Shown here: positions 34,482 through 44,224 of the stretch, one piece after another
How the letters are laid out: the number at the start of each line of letters is the position of its first letter
Numbering within the stretch: position 1 is the stretch's first letter
NCBI GenBank assembly: GCA_022710725.1
Contig: JAKLGK010000002.1
Location: forward strand, 372,001 to 436,000
DNA length: 64,000 nucleotides
Origin: Verrucomicrobiota bacterium
GTDB lineage: Bacteria > Verrucomicrobiota > Kiritimatiellia > CAIQIC01 > JAGNIJ01
Direction of reading: 5' to 3'
The notes under the pieces: model-generated
What the model was told of the DNA's origin: nothing
Seen by the model: only the letters and a program-made list of their open reading frames with translations
Database searches by the model: none
Made by a program: the position numbers and the translations under genes

Positions 34482-37400
34482 ATGAGTGACGCCCTCGGTC
34501 CGTGGGTGCTGGGCGAAGAGGATCGGCGACACCTGGCGGATATTTTCCGGTCGGGAGGGCCGCGCTCTGTCCAGGACCTGCCGGTTTCCGCGCAGGCTTT
34601 CCTTTCGCTGGCGTTGCGCGGGGCCGAACGGCGGCCCGTGGTCTGGGTGGGCGACAGCGCCCGGACCCTGGATCAATTCCACCAGGACGCGCTGGTCCTC
34701 TCCGGCGACCGCAAGGAAGGCCTGGCCTGTTTCCCGGCCCGCGAGGAGGGCGCCGGCCGGTCTGCGCATCTCGATCGCCTGGGTGATCGCCTGCAGACGC
34801 TGCGGGCCTGTCTCCAGCCCGGCCGCCCGCTCCTGGTCGCCACCTGCATCCAGGCCCTGTTCCAGGATACGCCCGCGCCCGCCGCGCTGGAACGGGCCCG
34901 CCGGCGGCTGTCCGTCGGCGATTCGGCGGACCCCGAGGAACTGGCGGCCGGCCTCGAACGGCAGGGTTATGCTTTCGAAGTCGAGGTCCTGCAGAAAGGG
35001 CAAGCCGCTCGCCGCGGGGGCATCCTCGACCTGTGGCCGCCGACCGAGGACTGGCCCTTGCGCCTGGAGTTCTTCGGCAGCACGCTGGAATCCATTCGCA
35101 CGTTCGATCCCGCCGGGCAGCGCTCGCTGGAGAAAAAGGGCGCCCTGGATCTCGCGCCCGCCGGGGAATCCCTCGAATCGTCGGAGGCCGCCGCCGATCT
35201 CCTGGCTTACTTGCCGCCGGAGACGCTTTGGATATGGAACGAACCGCAGAGCATCTTCCATCATGCCGAGATGTACCGCGCGATGCTTCCCGAGAACTCA
35301 CCATCCCGCGCGGCGGCGGATGTCGAGCGGCTCCGCCTCCGGGTCCAGCAGCGGTTCCGGGGCGGCCAGCTGGTCATCGGGCCGGACGTCGTCGAGACCG
35401 CGCCGCCCCGGGAACTGGGCCTGCGGCCCTGCGCCGGCCTGCCCGGCCTCGAGGGCGAGGGGGCCTTCCGGCCGGACCTGCTGGACGAGGCGCGACGCCG
35501 GTTCCTGGACGAGTTGTGCGGCCGAGCTCGGAAGGGCGAGCGGATCGTTTTCTTCTTCGACACGGAAGGCGCGCGCGAGCGGTTCCTGGAACTGCACGGG
35601 AAGAAGACCGGGTTCGAGGTCCGGCTGGGCGCGCTGTCGGAGGGATTCGAGGCGCCGCCCTCGAAACTGGTCGTGGTGGCCGAGTCGGACCTGTACGGTT
35701 TCCGCAAGCGGCTGCCCGGCCGGTACGAATTGCACGGGCGGCGGCGCGGCGCGCGGGCGGACGCGGGCGCGCGGCTGGCGGAATGGATGGACATCCAGCC
35801 CGGCGAGCTGGTCGTGCACGTGGACCATGGCATCGGGAAATACCTCGGCCTCTACGAAATCGAGTTCGACGGCCGGCAGCAGGAGGTCATGGCGGTCGAG
35901 TACGCCGACCAGGCCAAGCTGTATGTGCCGGTCTCGCAGGCGCACCTCTTGAGCCGCTACGTCGGGCTCGGGCGCCGCCGGCCCGACCTGCACGCCCTGG
36001 GCGGCAAACGCTGGACGCGCGAGAAGGTCGCGGCGGAGGGCGCCGTGCGCGACCTGGCCGCCTCGCTGATCGAGACCCAGGCCCGGCGCGATCTGCTCGA
36101 GGGCCACGCCTTCCCGCCCGATACGCCGTGGCAGCACGAGTTCGAGGCCGCCTTTCCCTTCCGCGAGACGCCGGACCAGCACCGCGCGATCCTGGACGTG
36201 AAGAAGGACCTGCAGAGCCGCCGCCCCATGGACCGGCTCGTGTGCGGCGACGTGGGTTACGGCAAGACCGAGGTGGCGATGCGCGCCGCCTTCAAGTGCG
36301 TCCAGGACGGCCGGCAGGTCGCCGTGCTCGTGCCGACCACCATCCTCGCCCAGCAGCACTTCGACACGTTCGGCGAGCGCCTCGCGGCGTACCCGGTGAC
36401 CATCGAGATGTTGAGCCGCTTCCGATCCCGCGCCGCGCAGCACGACACCGCGCGGCGGCTGGCGGAGGGCGCGGTGGACATCGTGATCGGCACGCACCGC
36501 CTGCTCCAGCCGGACGTCCGGTTCAAGGATCTCGGGCTCGTGATCATCGACGAGGAGCAGCGCTTCGGCGTGGCCCACAAGGAGCATTTCAAGCGGCTGC
36601 GCGAACTGGTGGACGTCCTCACGCTGACGGCGACGCCGATCCCGCGCACGCTCTACTTGAGCCTGACCGGCGCCCGCGACATGAGCACGATCGAGACCCC
36701 GCCCCAGGACCGGCTGCCCATCGAGACCCTCGTCGCCCAGGACTCCGACGAGCTGGTTCGCGCCGCGATCCTGCGCGAGCTCAACCGCGGCGGGCAGGTG
36801 TTCTATCTCCACAACCGCGTCACGACGATCGAGCTCGTGCGCCGGAGGCTGCAGGAGCGGGTGCCCGAGGCGCGCGTCGAGGTGGGCCATGGGCAGATGC
36901 ACGAGAAGGAGCTGGCCGAGGTCATGCACCGCTTCGTGCGCGGCGAGTTCGACGTGCTGCTCTGCACGACGATCATCGAGAGCGGGGTGGACATCCCGAA
37001 CGTCAACACCATCCTCATCGACCGCGCCGACCGGTTCGGCCTGGCCGACCTCTACCAGCTGCGCGGCCGGGTGGGGCGGTACAAGCACCAGGCCTACGCG
37101 TACTTCCTCCTGCCGCGCCACGGGCGGCTGTTTGATAACGCGCGGCGCCGCATCGGCGCGATCCGGCGCTACTCGGGGCTCGGCGCGGGGTTCAAGCTCG
37201 CGCTTCGCGACCTCGAGATCCGCGGCGCGGGCAACCTGCTCGGCGCCGAGCAGAGCGGGCACATCACCGCCGTCGGGTTCGACCTTTACTGCCAGCTCCT
37301 CAAGCGCACCGTCGCGCGGCTCAAGGGCGAGCCCGCGCCGCCGATCATCGACGTCATGCTCAAGCTGTATTTCCTGGACCTGTCCCTGGCCCCGGAGTGC

Positions 37401-37751
37401 GAGGACCGGTCGGCCGTGTTCCCGGCCGCCTACATCGAGGACGAGAACCTCCGGCTCGGGCTCTACCGCAAGCTGGCCTCCGCGGGAACCGAGCCCGAGT
37501 TGGACGCGCTGGCCGTGGAACTGCGCGACCGGTTCGGCCCGCTGCCCGCGCCCGCCGCGCGGCTACTGGAGCTGGCCCGGCTGCGCATCCGGGCCGCCGG
37601 CCGCGGCATCGGGTCCATCGAGGTCCGCGAGGACAAGGTCATGATGATGCAGGGCGCGGCGTACATCATGTCCAACAACCGCTTCCCGCGCCTGAAAAGC
37701 CCCGAGCCCGACCGGCGGCTGGCGGAGCTGCTGGTCCTGGTTGCGGGTTGA
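34482..37751 (+). CDS. mfd: Transcription-repair coupling factor
   Basis: Mfd removes RNA polymerase stalled at DNA damage and recruits UvrA. The 1089-residue protein has the N-terminal UvrB-homology region (less conserved, and the whole is about 60 residues shorter than the 1148-residue E. coli protein), the RNA-polymerase-interacting domain at about residues 440-505 ([20 protein letters not shown]), the translocase with Walker [19 protein letters not shown] box [33 protein letters not shown], motif [22 protein letters not shown], and the TRCF C-terminal domain. It starts behind GAAGG and is divergent from the sensor operon, with 234 non-coding bases between them that hold no clear motif. 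Confidence 0.97.
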   Translation: MSDALGPWVLGEEDRRHLADIFRSGGPRSVQDLPVSAQAFLSLALRGAERRPVVWVGDSARTLDQFHQDALVLSGDRKEGLACFPAREEGAGRSAHLDRLGDRLQTLRACLQPGRPLLVATCIQALFQDTPAPAALERARRRLSVGDSADPEELAAGLERQGYAFEVEVLQKGQAARRGGILDLWPPTEDWPLRLEFFGSTLESIRTFDPAGQRSLEKKGALDLAPAGESLESSEAAADLLAYLPPETLWIWNEPQSIFHHAEMYRAMLPENSPSRAAADVERLRLRVQQRFRGGQLVIGPDVVETAPPRELGLRPCAGLPGLEGEGAFRPDLLDEARRRFLDELCGRARKGERIVFFFDTEGARERFLELHGKKTGFEVRLGALSEGFEAPPSKLVVVAESDLYGFRKRLPGRYELHGRRRGARADAGARLAEWMDIQPGELVVHVDHGIGKYLGLYEIEFDGRQQEVMAVEYADQAKLYVPVSQAHLLSRYVGLGRRRPDLHALGGKRWTREKVAAEGAVRDLAASLIETQARRDLLEGHAFPPDTPWQHEFEAAFPFRETPDQHRAILDVKKDLQSRRPMDRLVCGDVGYGKTEVAMRAAFKCVQDGRQVAVLVPTTILAQQHFDTFGERLAAYPVTIEMLSRFRSRAAQHDTARRLAEGAVDIVIGTHRLLQPDVRFKDLGLVIIDEEQRFGVAHKEHFKRLRELVDVLTLTATPIPRTLYLSLTGARDMSTIETPPQDRLPIETLVAQDSDELVRAAILRELNRGGQVFYLHNRVTTIELVRRRLQERVPEARVEVGHGQMHEKELAEVMHRFVRGEFDVLLCTTIIESGVDIPNVNTILIDRADRFGLADLYQLRGRVGRYKHQAYAYFLLPRHGRLFDNARRRIGAIRRYSGLGAGFKLALRDLEIRGAGNLLGAEQSGHITAVGFDLYCQLLKRTVARLKGEPAPPIIDVMLKLYFLDLSLAPECEDRSAVFPAAYIEDENLRLGLYRKLASAGTEPELDALAVELRDRFGPLPAPAARLLELARLRIRAAGRGIGSIEVREDKVMMMQGAAYIMSNNRFPRLKSPEPDRRLAELLVLVAG

Positions 37752-37793
37752 TGCGCAGTTGGCTATGAATGCACGAGAGGAGCGCTCTTCCCG

Positions 37794-39770
37794 ATGAAAA
37801 CCTGCGTGCGGATAATTGTCCCGGGCCTGCTTCTTGCGGCATCCTCCGCGCTGGCCCGGCCGGCGGCGGTGGACCTGGGCCGGTGGCAGACGCCGATCCG
37901 GAACCAGGGCGGTCGGGGAAACTGCTTTATTCACGGCACCGTCGCGGCCATGGAGGCGGCCTACAAGCGCGCGGGCTCCGGCGACCTCGATCTGTCCGAG
38001 CTGTTCTCCGATTACGTGGGCCAGGTTTTCTTCCTGGAGACCGTCCGGATGGACGGGCACTGGTACACCTCCGATATGCGCGTGCCCGGCGCGACCGAAC
38101 GCGAGACGAGCATCCAGTCCGACCACGCCATGTCGGTCGAGTCCGCCTCGCCGTGCATGACGCTCGCCATCCCCGAGGACCGGTGCATGCCGTACCGGTA
38201 TGGCCCGGCCGACCTGGGCGAGCACGCCGACAAGAACGATCCGTTCTGGGCCAACCAGCTCACGGTCAGCGCCTTCAACCTTGATCCGTCGAACCTGCCG
38301 TACTCGGCCCTGTCCGCCCCGCGCTACTACCGGATCCGCTCGATCGAGTGGCTGCCGAAGGACGATGCGCGGAATCCCGCCGCCATCGAGGCGGTCCTCG
38401 CCGGCGGCCGCGAGGTGATCTGGGATTTCCGCATGGCGGGGGATATTTCCGGGAAGGTCTGGCAGTACAACGGCCCGGCCGGCGACGCGTATCCCCACCG
38501 GATGCTGATCATCGGCTACAACCGGACCGACGCGCGGCATCCCTACTTCCTCGTGAAAAACAGCTGGGCGGACGTGGGCGTGTACGACACCCGCGATTGC
38601 ATCACGCGCATCAGCTACGACTACCTCCAGTACGGAGAGTGGGCCTCGTACATCAAGGAGATCGAGCCGCCGCGGCCGTGGCCCGAACTCCAGTTTATCG
38701 GCCGCTGGAGCCTGGAGATGGGTCCGCGCCGCGGCCTTCTCGATATCTACCACCTGCCGGGCATGATGAGAGGTTCCTTTGAGCATAACCAGTTCCGGGA
38801 TGAACAGGGACGTCCGCTGGAGGACCGGCGCCTCGGCACGTTCTACGAAAAGGGCGATCCGAACGACGCGTACCGCGTCAACGGCATCGTCCGGGGCCAC
38901 AGCATTGAGCTGTACATCGATTTTAGCCATCCGGCGGCCCGGTGGGACCGGTTGCAGGGTTGGAAGGTCAGCTTCACCCTGAACCCGCGGGATCCGCACC
39001 GGTTGATTGGCCGCTACGACGCCCGCGACGGGCGCCGGGGCGAGGCGAGGGCGGAGCGCAACCGGGCGCCGATCTCACCCCTGGGCCCGCGCCCGCCGGA
39101 GGAGGAAAGCCAAGCGCTCCTCGCGCGGGACGAGATGGAAAAGCGGAAGCGCTGGGACGCGGAAGCCGTCGAGCGCGCCGAGCTGGAATTGAAGAAGCAG
39201 GCGGAGGAGGCGCTCAAGATCGCCGAGAACGAGCGGCTGAAGAAGGAGGCGAACGCGCCGGCCGCGGATTCGCCGATCCTTCTGAAATGGCGCGAACTGG
39301 GCGGCGCGGACGGCTTCCTGGGCGGCGCGCAGACGGAAGAACGGGCCTGCCCAGACGGCCGCGGACACTACATCCATTTCGCCGGCGGCTCGATCTACTG
39401 GACGCCGGAGACCGGCGCCCACGCCATCTACGGGGCCATCCGCGAAAAATGGGCATCGCTCGGCTGGGAGACCTGCGCGTTCCTGGGCTATCCCATCACG
39501 GACGAAACGGGAACGCCGGACGGCGTCGGCCGGTTCAACCACTTCGAGAAGGGCGGCTCGATCTACTGGACGCCGGAGACCGGCGCGTTTGAGGTCCATG
39601 GCCCGATCCGCGAGCGGTGGCAGGCCCTGGGCTGGGAGACGGGACGGCTGGGCTACCCCGTCTCCGACGTCGAAATGGCCGACGGCAAGGAAGGCCTCGT
39701 CACCCGCTTCCAGCGCGGCCTGATACGCTGGCATCCCGCGCGCGGCGTGACGGTGGAAACGGAGAAGTAA
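37794..39770 (+). CDS. Exported papain-family (C1) cysteine protease with C-terminal LGFP repeats
   Basis: A 658-residue exported protein: signal peptide (residues 1-22, SSALARP). Residues about 27-290 form a papain-like peptidase: Gln oxyanion and catalytic Cys in IRNQGGRGNCFIHGTVAAME, His in YPHRMLIIGYNRTDA, Asn in YFLVKNSWADVGVYD. A middle domain (about 295-410) is followed by a charged coiled coil (about 440-490, EMEKRKRWDAEAVERAELEL). The C-terminus holds about three LGFP repeats (GGADGFLGG; LGWETCAFLGYPIT; LGWETGRLGYPVSD) with GGSIYWTPETGA between them. LGFP repeats are best known from actinobacterial cell-envelope proteins, where they are thought to bind cell-wall components; here they may anchor the protease. 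GAGGAG lies upstream of the start. Confidence 0.87.
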   Translation: MKTCVRIIVPGLLLAASSALARPAAVDLGRWQTPIRNQGGRGNCFIHGTVAAMEAAYKRAGSGDLDLSELFSDYVGQVFFLETVRMDGHWYTSDMRVPGATERETSIQSDHAMSVESASPCMTLAIPEDRCMPYRYGPADLGEHADKNDPFWANQLTVSAFNLDPSNLPYSALSAPRYYRIRSIEWLPKDDARNPAAIEAVLAGGREVIWDFRMAGDISGKVWQYNGPAGDAYPHRMLIIGYNRTDARHPYFLVKNSWADVGVYDTRDCITRISYDYLQYGEWASYIKEIEPPRPWPELQFIGRWSLEMGPRRGLLDIYHLPGMMRGSFEHNQFRDEQGRPLEDRRLGTFYEKGDPNDAYRVNGIVRGHSIELYIDFSHPAARWDRLQGWKVSFTLNPRDPHRLIGRYDARDGRRGEARAERNRAPISPLGPRPPEEESQALLARDEMEKRKRWDAEAVERAELELKKQAEEALKIAENERLKKEANAPAADSPILLKWRELGGADGFLGGAQTEERACPDGRGHYIHFAGGSIYWTPETGAHAIYGAIREKWASLGWETCAFLGYPITDETGTPDGVGRFNHFEKGGSIYWTPETGAFEVHGPIRERWQALGWETGRLGYPVSDVEMADGKEGLVTRFQRGLIRWHPARGVTVETEK

Positions 39771-39811
39771 CGCCGTTTACTGAATGAAACTGCACGATGC
39801 GTCTTGCTGTG

Positions 39812-39865
39812 GGTAGGGCGCGCTCGGCGAGCGCGCCGCGGCGGCTTCAGCGAAGCCGCCCTACC
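39812..39865. repeat. Twin-hairpin palindromic repeat (REP-like)
   Basis: An outer inverted repeat, GGTAGGG (39812-39818) and CCCTACC (39859-39865), encloses two adjacent perfect 9-bp stems. Stem 1 is GGCGCGCTC/GAGCGCGCC at 39817-39837 with loop GGC; stem 2 is GGCGGCTTC/GAAGCCGCC at 39840-39860 with loop AGC. The two arms are related but not identical (GGCGCGCTC versus GGCGGCTTC). The element lies in the 171-base gap between two convergent genes (37794-39770 and 39942-44036). It may be a mobile REP-type repeat that also serves as a bidirectional terminator. Confidence 0.75.
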
Positions 39866-39941
39866 TCACGAATCAATGACCATGGCGCCGTTTCAAAACG
39901 AAGAGGACCTGAAACGGCCCTGCCTGCGCCACCCGTCCTGA

Positions 39942-42900
39942 CTACGGCATTCTTGCGCTGACCCGGTAGAACCGCGCGTCGAGGCTGTTGGTCACGTACA
40001 GGTTCTGCGAACCCGCCGCGATGTTGGTCACCGCGCGTTCCAGGGTCCAGTCCGCGTTGGTCATCGTGTTCTTGTAGTAGACGCTGTACACGCGGCCCGT
40101 CACCGCCGGGATCGTCAGGGTGAACTGGTTGGCCGCGGCCTGCTTGTCCTGATCCACGATCTCGAACATGGAGGCGCCGTTCGTCGGGTGGCTGCCGCCG
40201 ACGAGCTCGTCGATGTTCGGGACGCCGTCGTTGTCATAATCGTCGTCCATGCCGCCGTTGGGGCCCTCGGGGTCCAGGTCGTAGCCCGCCGCCCAGTCGG
40301 TGTAGTAGGCGGGGGCATCGCTGCCGTAGCCCGTCCACTGGATGTCGTCCAGCGTAATCTGGCCGCTGGTGGAGGTCTTGTTGGTGAACAGCAGCACGAC
40401 GTCGCCGGAGATGTTGATCGAGGAACTGCTCCACGTCTGGGTGGTCCCGTCGCCGCCGGAGATGGTGCCGACCAGCGTGTCGTTAACGAAGATATCGCAG
40501 CTCAAGGCCGTGGTGTAGGGCTTGCGGTACTTGAGCGTCAGGGCGCCCACGCCGCCGGAGAGGGTGCCCGAGCGGACGTAGGTGCCGGCAGCTTTTTTGA
40601 GGGTGGGCGAACTGCCGTTGATGCTCAAGTCGCCGCGCGAGAAGCTGTAGGTCCAGGTCGATCCGTCCTGGCCGGCGAACGTGCCGCTGGCGTATGTGCC
40701 GCCCTCCGAGAAGTTGGCGAAGGTCTCCGTTCCGCCGCCCGCGGAGGATTCGGTCACCACGATCTGGATCCGCGAGGTCACGGCGCCGTCGTTGTCTTCC
40801 GCCTTGAACGCGGCCGAGTAAGTGCCCGTGACGGTCGGCGTCCAGGTGAACGCCGACGAAACGGACGCCGCGTTCGTGCCGCCCGTGAACGCGGAGCCCG
40901 CGGGCAGGCTGGACGGCACGAGGGAGACGGTCTCGCCGTCTTCGTCGGTGGCGGTCACCGTGACCGACAGGGCGTTGCTCACCGTGACGGACTGGTTCGT
41001 CCCCGAGGGCACATAGCTGAAGGTAGGCTTGTTCGTGGCGACCAGCGCGGCCCGGTTGATGATCACGGTGTCGCTAGCGACCGTGCCGGAGGCGTTCGTG
41101 ACGCTGACGAAGATCGAGTTGTTGCCCACGTTCAGGGCCACGCCGCCGATGGTCCAGTTCGTGAAGGCCGCGGTGTTGCCGGAGGCCCCGGTCAGCGAGT
41201 TGGTCCACCGGATCTGGCCGACGGCGGCCGTATTGCACGTGCCGCTGACGTCATAGGTGCTGGTCGCGTAGGCGACCGAGGTGGAGGCCGAGGCCGGGTC
41301 GGTGATGGTGATCTCGGCCGCCGTCGGCGTCGAGCCGCCGCCGCTGAACGTGTGGGAGCCGAGATAGCTTGTCGTATCCGCGGCATAATCATCCCACTCC
41401 GAGGCGGTGTAGGTGGTCGTGCCCTGACTCACGGAACTCTTGCGTACCTTGGTCACATCGGCCATGTTGGTGACGTTCAGCCCGATCGTGCCCAGGACGT
41501 CCATGTTGGCCGAATTCTTGGCGAGGGCCACGACGTCGTTCCCGTTGAAGGTCACGCTGCCGGAGGTGAGGTCGGCCTGCGCCAGGATGGCGGCGTTGGC
41601 GCCGGAATTGGCGATGACGAACACGTCCCCTGCGGCGAGGGTTCCGGTCAGATCAATGGTCGAATAAGACGTGGAGCCGTTGAAGTACAGGCGCAGGTCA
41701 TAATTGCCCGTCGCCAGGTCTACCGAGGCCCCTGTGCCGTTGTAGATCTCGACGGCCTTGTTGTTGCTCGAACCCTCGATGTACTCCGAGATGAACAGGT
41801 CCGCGGCGGAGCCGCCGGCGCCGACGGTGATCGTGAAGGTCTCGAAGTCTGCGCCGTCGTTGTCCGCGGCGTAGACGCTCATGGTATAGACGCCCACGGG
41901 GCCGGCGTTGGTCCAGCTGAACAGGCCGTTCGTGCCACTGCTCCAGAACGTCGCGGCGGCAGGCTTGTTGCTGATCGTCAGGGTGACCGCGTCGCCGTCG
42001 GTGGCCGCGGCGGTGACGGCGAACTGAACCGTGTTGCTCCAGGTCGCCGACTTGTTGCCGATGGAGGCGAGCACGGGCGGCGTGTTGGTCGGGACGGTCT
42101 CCACGGGCAGCTTCAGGGCGGGGTCGCCCAGCAGGTTGAGGCCGAACTGGATCCAGCGCTCGGCCTCGTCCGTGCCGCACGAGCTGATCATGTCCGCCTT
42201 GTGCATGGCGAAGGCCGTGCCCACGGTGCGGTTGGCGGTCTCGTGGAACCGCTTGTAGAACTTGTACGCGTAGATCGTGGACGGGCCGCCGTCCGACGTG
42301 TTGCTGGCGGGGGTTTCGTCCGGCTCGCCCCACCCGTACCGGGCGCAGCCCATGTAGGCCACAGCGCCGCCCGCGTTGCGGTAGTTGCGCAGGAAGCCCT
42401 CACCCAGGCAGGGTTCCGTGGTATAGCCGTAGCCGTCGATGTTGTTGCTGTCCCGGTCGAAGTGGCCGGTCAGGCAGGCGTCCGTGTACACGAAGGCCGC
42501 CATGCCGGTCATGGACGCGGCGTCGGTGTTGTCGAAGGACCCGGACTCCAGACCCCACTCCTGCGGCGCGCCGTGGCCCGAGAACATCAGGTGCGTGTAG
42601 TTCTTGTTGAACGCGGCCAGCGTGTTGGCCGCGCTCTCGGAATGGTCGCCGCAGGTGCTGCTGTCCCACGAGGTGATCGTGTCGCAGATGATGCTCACGG
42701 CCCCGGGCCAGTAGGGATAGATCCCGTCGCGGTAGAGCCGCCGCAGCCACATCTCCGAGTCGCTGACGTAGGTGTGCGCGGGGCTGGTCGAGCGGAACCC
42801 GGCGTGGCCGTCGATGGTCACGTCGTCGCTCGGCCGGGCGGTTCCCGAGTAGGTGCTCCAGGCCTCCGGGCCGCCGAGCACGATCTTGTCCGCGAGCCGC

Positions 42901-44036
42901 GAGCTGTCCGCGTCGTACGCGATGACCTTGTTGACGTAGTTGGTCACCTGGGCGGCGGTCCGCATCGGGATGCGGGCGACGATCACGTCCCAGGCCATGT
43001 CCACGTTGTCGCTGGTCTCGCCGTACTTCGCGTCGCTGTCGCTGTTCCAGTTGCCGCCCAGGCCGGAATAGTACAGGTCCGTCGGCATGTTGGTCTCGTA
43101 CGTGTCGCCCGAGACCACGGCCACGTAGCAGTCGCGATCCGGCACGATCGTGTCGTCGCCGCCCAGCACCACCATCGTCGTGCCCATCGTGGCCACGCGG
43201 TTGCTGATGCAGGCCCGGATCTTCTGCTGGATGTCCGCGCCGGTGAAGGTGGAGCTGATGTAATTGGTGGTCAGCACCGTGGTCGTGTAGCTGCCCCCCG
43301 CCGAGGAGGCGCGGTAGGTCGCGAGCTGCTGGAACGCGTTGCTCAACGCGGGCGACGTGATGATCAGGTAGTCTAGCGCCGCCCGCGTCTCCGTCCGGGA
43401 CGCGGGCGCGAACTCGTCGCTCGACGATGGGTTGACGACCAGGCTGTTGACCAGCGGCTCGAACTGGGCCTTCTGCTTCGCGGAGATCGTGCGGGGCGTC
43501 GCCGGAGCGTCGTAGGAGACGGTGACGTCGATCGCGGGGCGCAGGTGGAGCGCCCGGTCCGCGCCGACGTAGAAGAGGGGATTCACGCGGACGGAGACAA
43601 ACCGGTAGCCCTGCATGTCGTGGATGCCCTCGATCGTCGCGGCGTCCGCCGGCCAGGCTTCCGCGCTGGCGTAGCGGTCGTTGGCCTCCGCGAAAGCCGG
43701 GCGCGGCTTGCTCTTCGGGCTCCGGGGCTGCGAAGGATAGGGGAGGATGTCCGCGGCCAGCAGGGCCGGTTCGCCGCTTGCCGAGAGCGTGACGTTCTCT
43801 GCGCCCGCCGGCACCAGGATGTTCGCGTAGCGGGCCGGGATCGCCGGCGCGCCCACCTCGTCCACCGGCAGGCTCCCGTCCGCCAGCGCCAGGCGCTGGT
43901 ACCCGTCCACGGCGACCAGGGACACGTCGTCCGCCGAAAATTCGAAGCGGACCGTGACCTCGCCCGCGCCCGCCGTAGCCACCCAACATCCGAGCAACAA
44001 CCCGATCAGCCCCCACCGCGAAACCTTGGATTTCAT
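39942..44036 (-). CDS. Exported gingipain-like (C25) cysteine peptidase with lamin-tail and cadherin-like domains
   Basis: A 1364-residue exported protein: signal peptide residues 1 to about 23 (WGLIGLLLGCWVATAGAGEV). A propeptide-like region (to about 215) precedes a C25 peptidase domain (about 225-640) with the catalytic His in HLMFSGHGAPQEWGLESG and Cys in AAFVYTDACLTGHFD. A putative Ig-like domain (about 650-750) comes next, then a lamin-tail domain (about 755-890, ADLFISEYIEGSSNNKAVEI), further cadherin/Ig-like beta domains, and a final module of about 50 residues (VYSVYYKNTMTNADWTL ... FYRVS) also found at the end of the protein at 9929. The ATG at 44036 starts the signal peptide and has GGGAGA upstream. 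No type 9 secretion C-terminal domain is obvious. Confidence 0.87.
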   Translation of the reverse strand: MKSKVSRWGLIGLLLGCWVATAGAGEVTVRFEFSADDVSLVAVDGYQRLALADGSLPVDEVGAPAIPARYANILVPAGAENVTLSASGEPALLAADILPYPSQPRSPKSKPRPAFAEANDRYASAEAWPADAATIEGIHDMQGYRFVSVRVNPLFYVGADRALHLRPAIDVTVSYDAPATPRTISAKQKAQFEPLVNSLVVNPSSSDEFAPASRTETRAALDYLIITSPALSNAFQQLATYRASSAGGSYTTTVLTTNYISSTFTGADIQQKIRACISNRVATMGTTMVVLGGDDTIVPDRDCYVAVVSGDTYETNMPTDLYYSGLGGNWNSDSDAKYGETSDNVDMAWDVIVARIPMRTAAQVTNYVNKVIAYDADSSRLADKIVLGGPEAWSTYSGTARPSDDVTIDGHAGFRSTSPAHTYVSDSEMWLRRLYRDGIYPYWPGAVSIICDTITSWDSSTCGDHSESAANTLAAFNKNYTHLMFSGHGAPQEWGLESGSFDNTDAASMTGMAAFVYTDACLTGHFDRDSNNIDGYGYTTEPCLGEGFLRNYRNAGGAVAYMGCARYGWGEPDETPASNTSDGGPSTIYAYKFYKRFHETANRTVGTAFAMHKADMISSCGTDEAERWIQFGLNLLGDPALKLPVETVPTNTPPVLASIGNKSATWSNTVQFAVTAAATDGDAVTLTISNKPAAATFWSSGTNGLFSWTNAGPVGVYTMSVYAADNDGADFETFTITVGAGGSAADLFISEYIEGSSNNKAVEIYNGTGASVDLATGNYDLRLYFNGSTSYSTIDLTGTLAAGDVFVIANSGANAAILAQADLTSGSVTFNGNDVVALAKNSANMDVLGTIGLNVTNMADVTKVRKSSVSQGTTTYTASEWDDYAADTTSYLGSHTFSGGGSTPTAAEITITDPASASTSVAYATSTYDVSGTCNTAAVGQIRWTNSLTGASGNTAAFTNWTIGGVALNVGNNSIFVSVTNASGTVASDTVIINRAALVATNKPTFSYVPSGTNQSVTVSNALSVTVTATDEDGETVSLVPSSLPAGSAFTGGTNAASVSSAFTWTPTVTGTYSAAFKAEDNDGAVTSRIQIVVTESSAGGGTETFANFSEGGTYASGTFAGQDGSTWTYSFSRGDLSINGSSPTLKKAAGTYVRSGTLSGGVGALTLKYRKPYTTALSCDIFVNDTLVGTISGGDGTTQTWSSSSINISGDVVLLFTNKTSTSGQITLDDIQWTGYGSDAPAYYTDWAAGYDLDPEGPNGGMDDDYDNDGVPNIDELVGGSHPTNGASMFEIVDQDKQAAANQFTLTIPAVTGRVYSVYYKNTMTNADWTLERAVTNIAAGSQNLYVTNSLDARFYRVSARMP

Positions 44037-44133
44037 CGTGATCAGTTCTCCCTGTGTAAATTCCGTCGCGGTCACCCGGCTCCGCGCCCCTGCGATCCGG
44101 TGTATGACATGCCCAGCGCCACGTCTTTTCGCG

Positions 44134-44157
44134 GTCGTCCCGAACGGCGGGAACGAC
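44134..44157. terminator. Bulged stem-loop between co-directional minus-strand genes
   Basis: GTCGTCCCG (44134-44142) pairs with CGGGAACGAC (44148-44157) with one bulged A and a five-base loop. It lies between the hybrid kinase gene (stop at 44225) and the C25 peptidase start (44036), both read on the minus strand, and could end transcription of the kinase gene. There is no strong T-run. The rest of the 44037-44224 gap shows no ORF. Confidence 0.3.
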
Positions 44158-44224
44158 ACGAGTTCAAACCTTCAAAGTACTCCTTTGATCCGGAGCGGGG
44201 GAAGGAAAAATACGGGCGAAAAGA

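Noticed and set aside
40188..43376. Plus-strand open frame of 1062 codons opposite the C25 peptidase
   Set aside because: Composition is biased to Val, Gly, Arg and Ala with no family motif, while the minus strand encodes clear catalytic and domain motifs.
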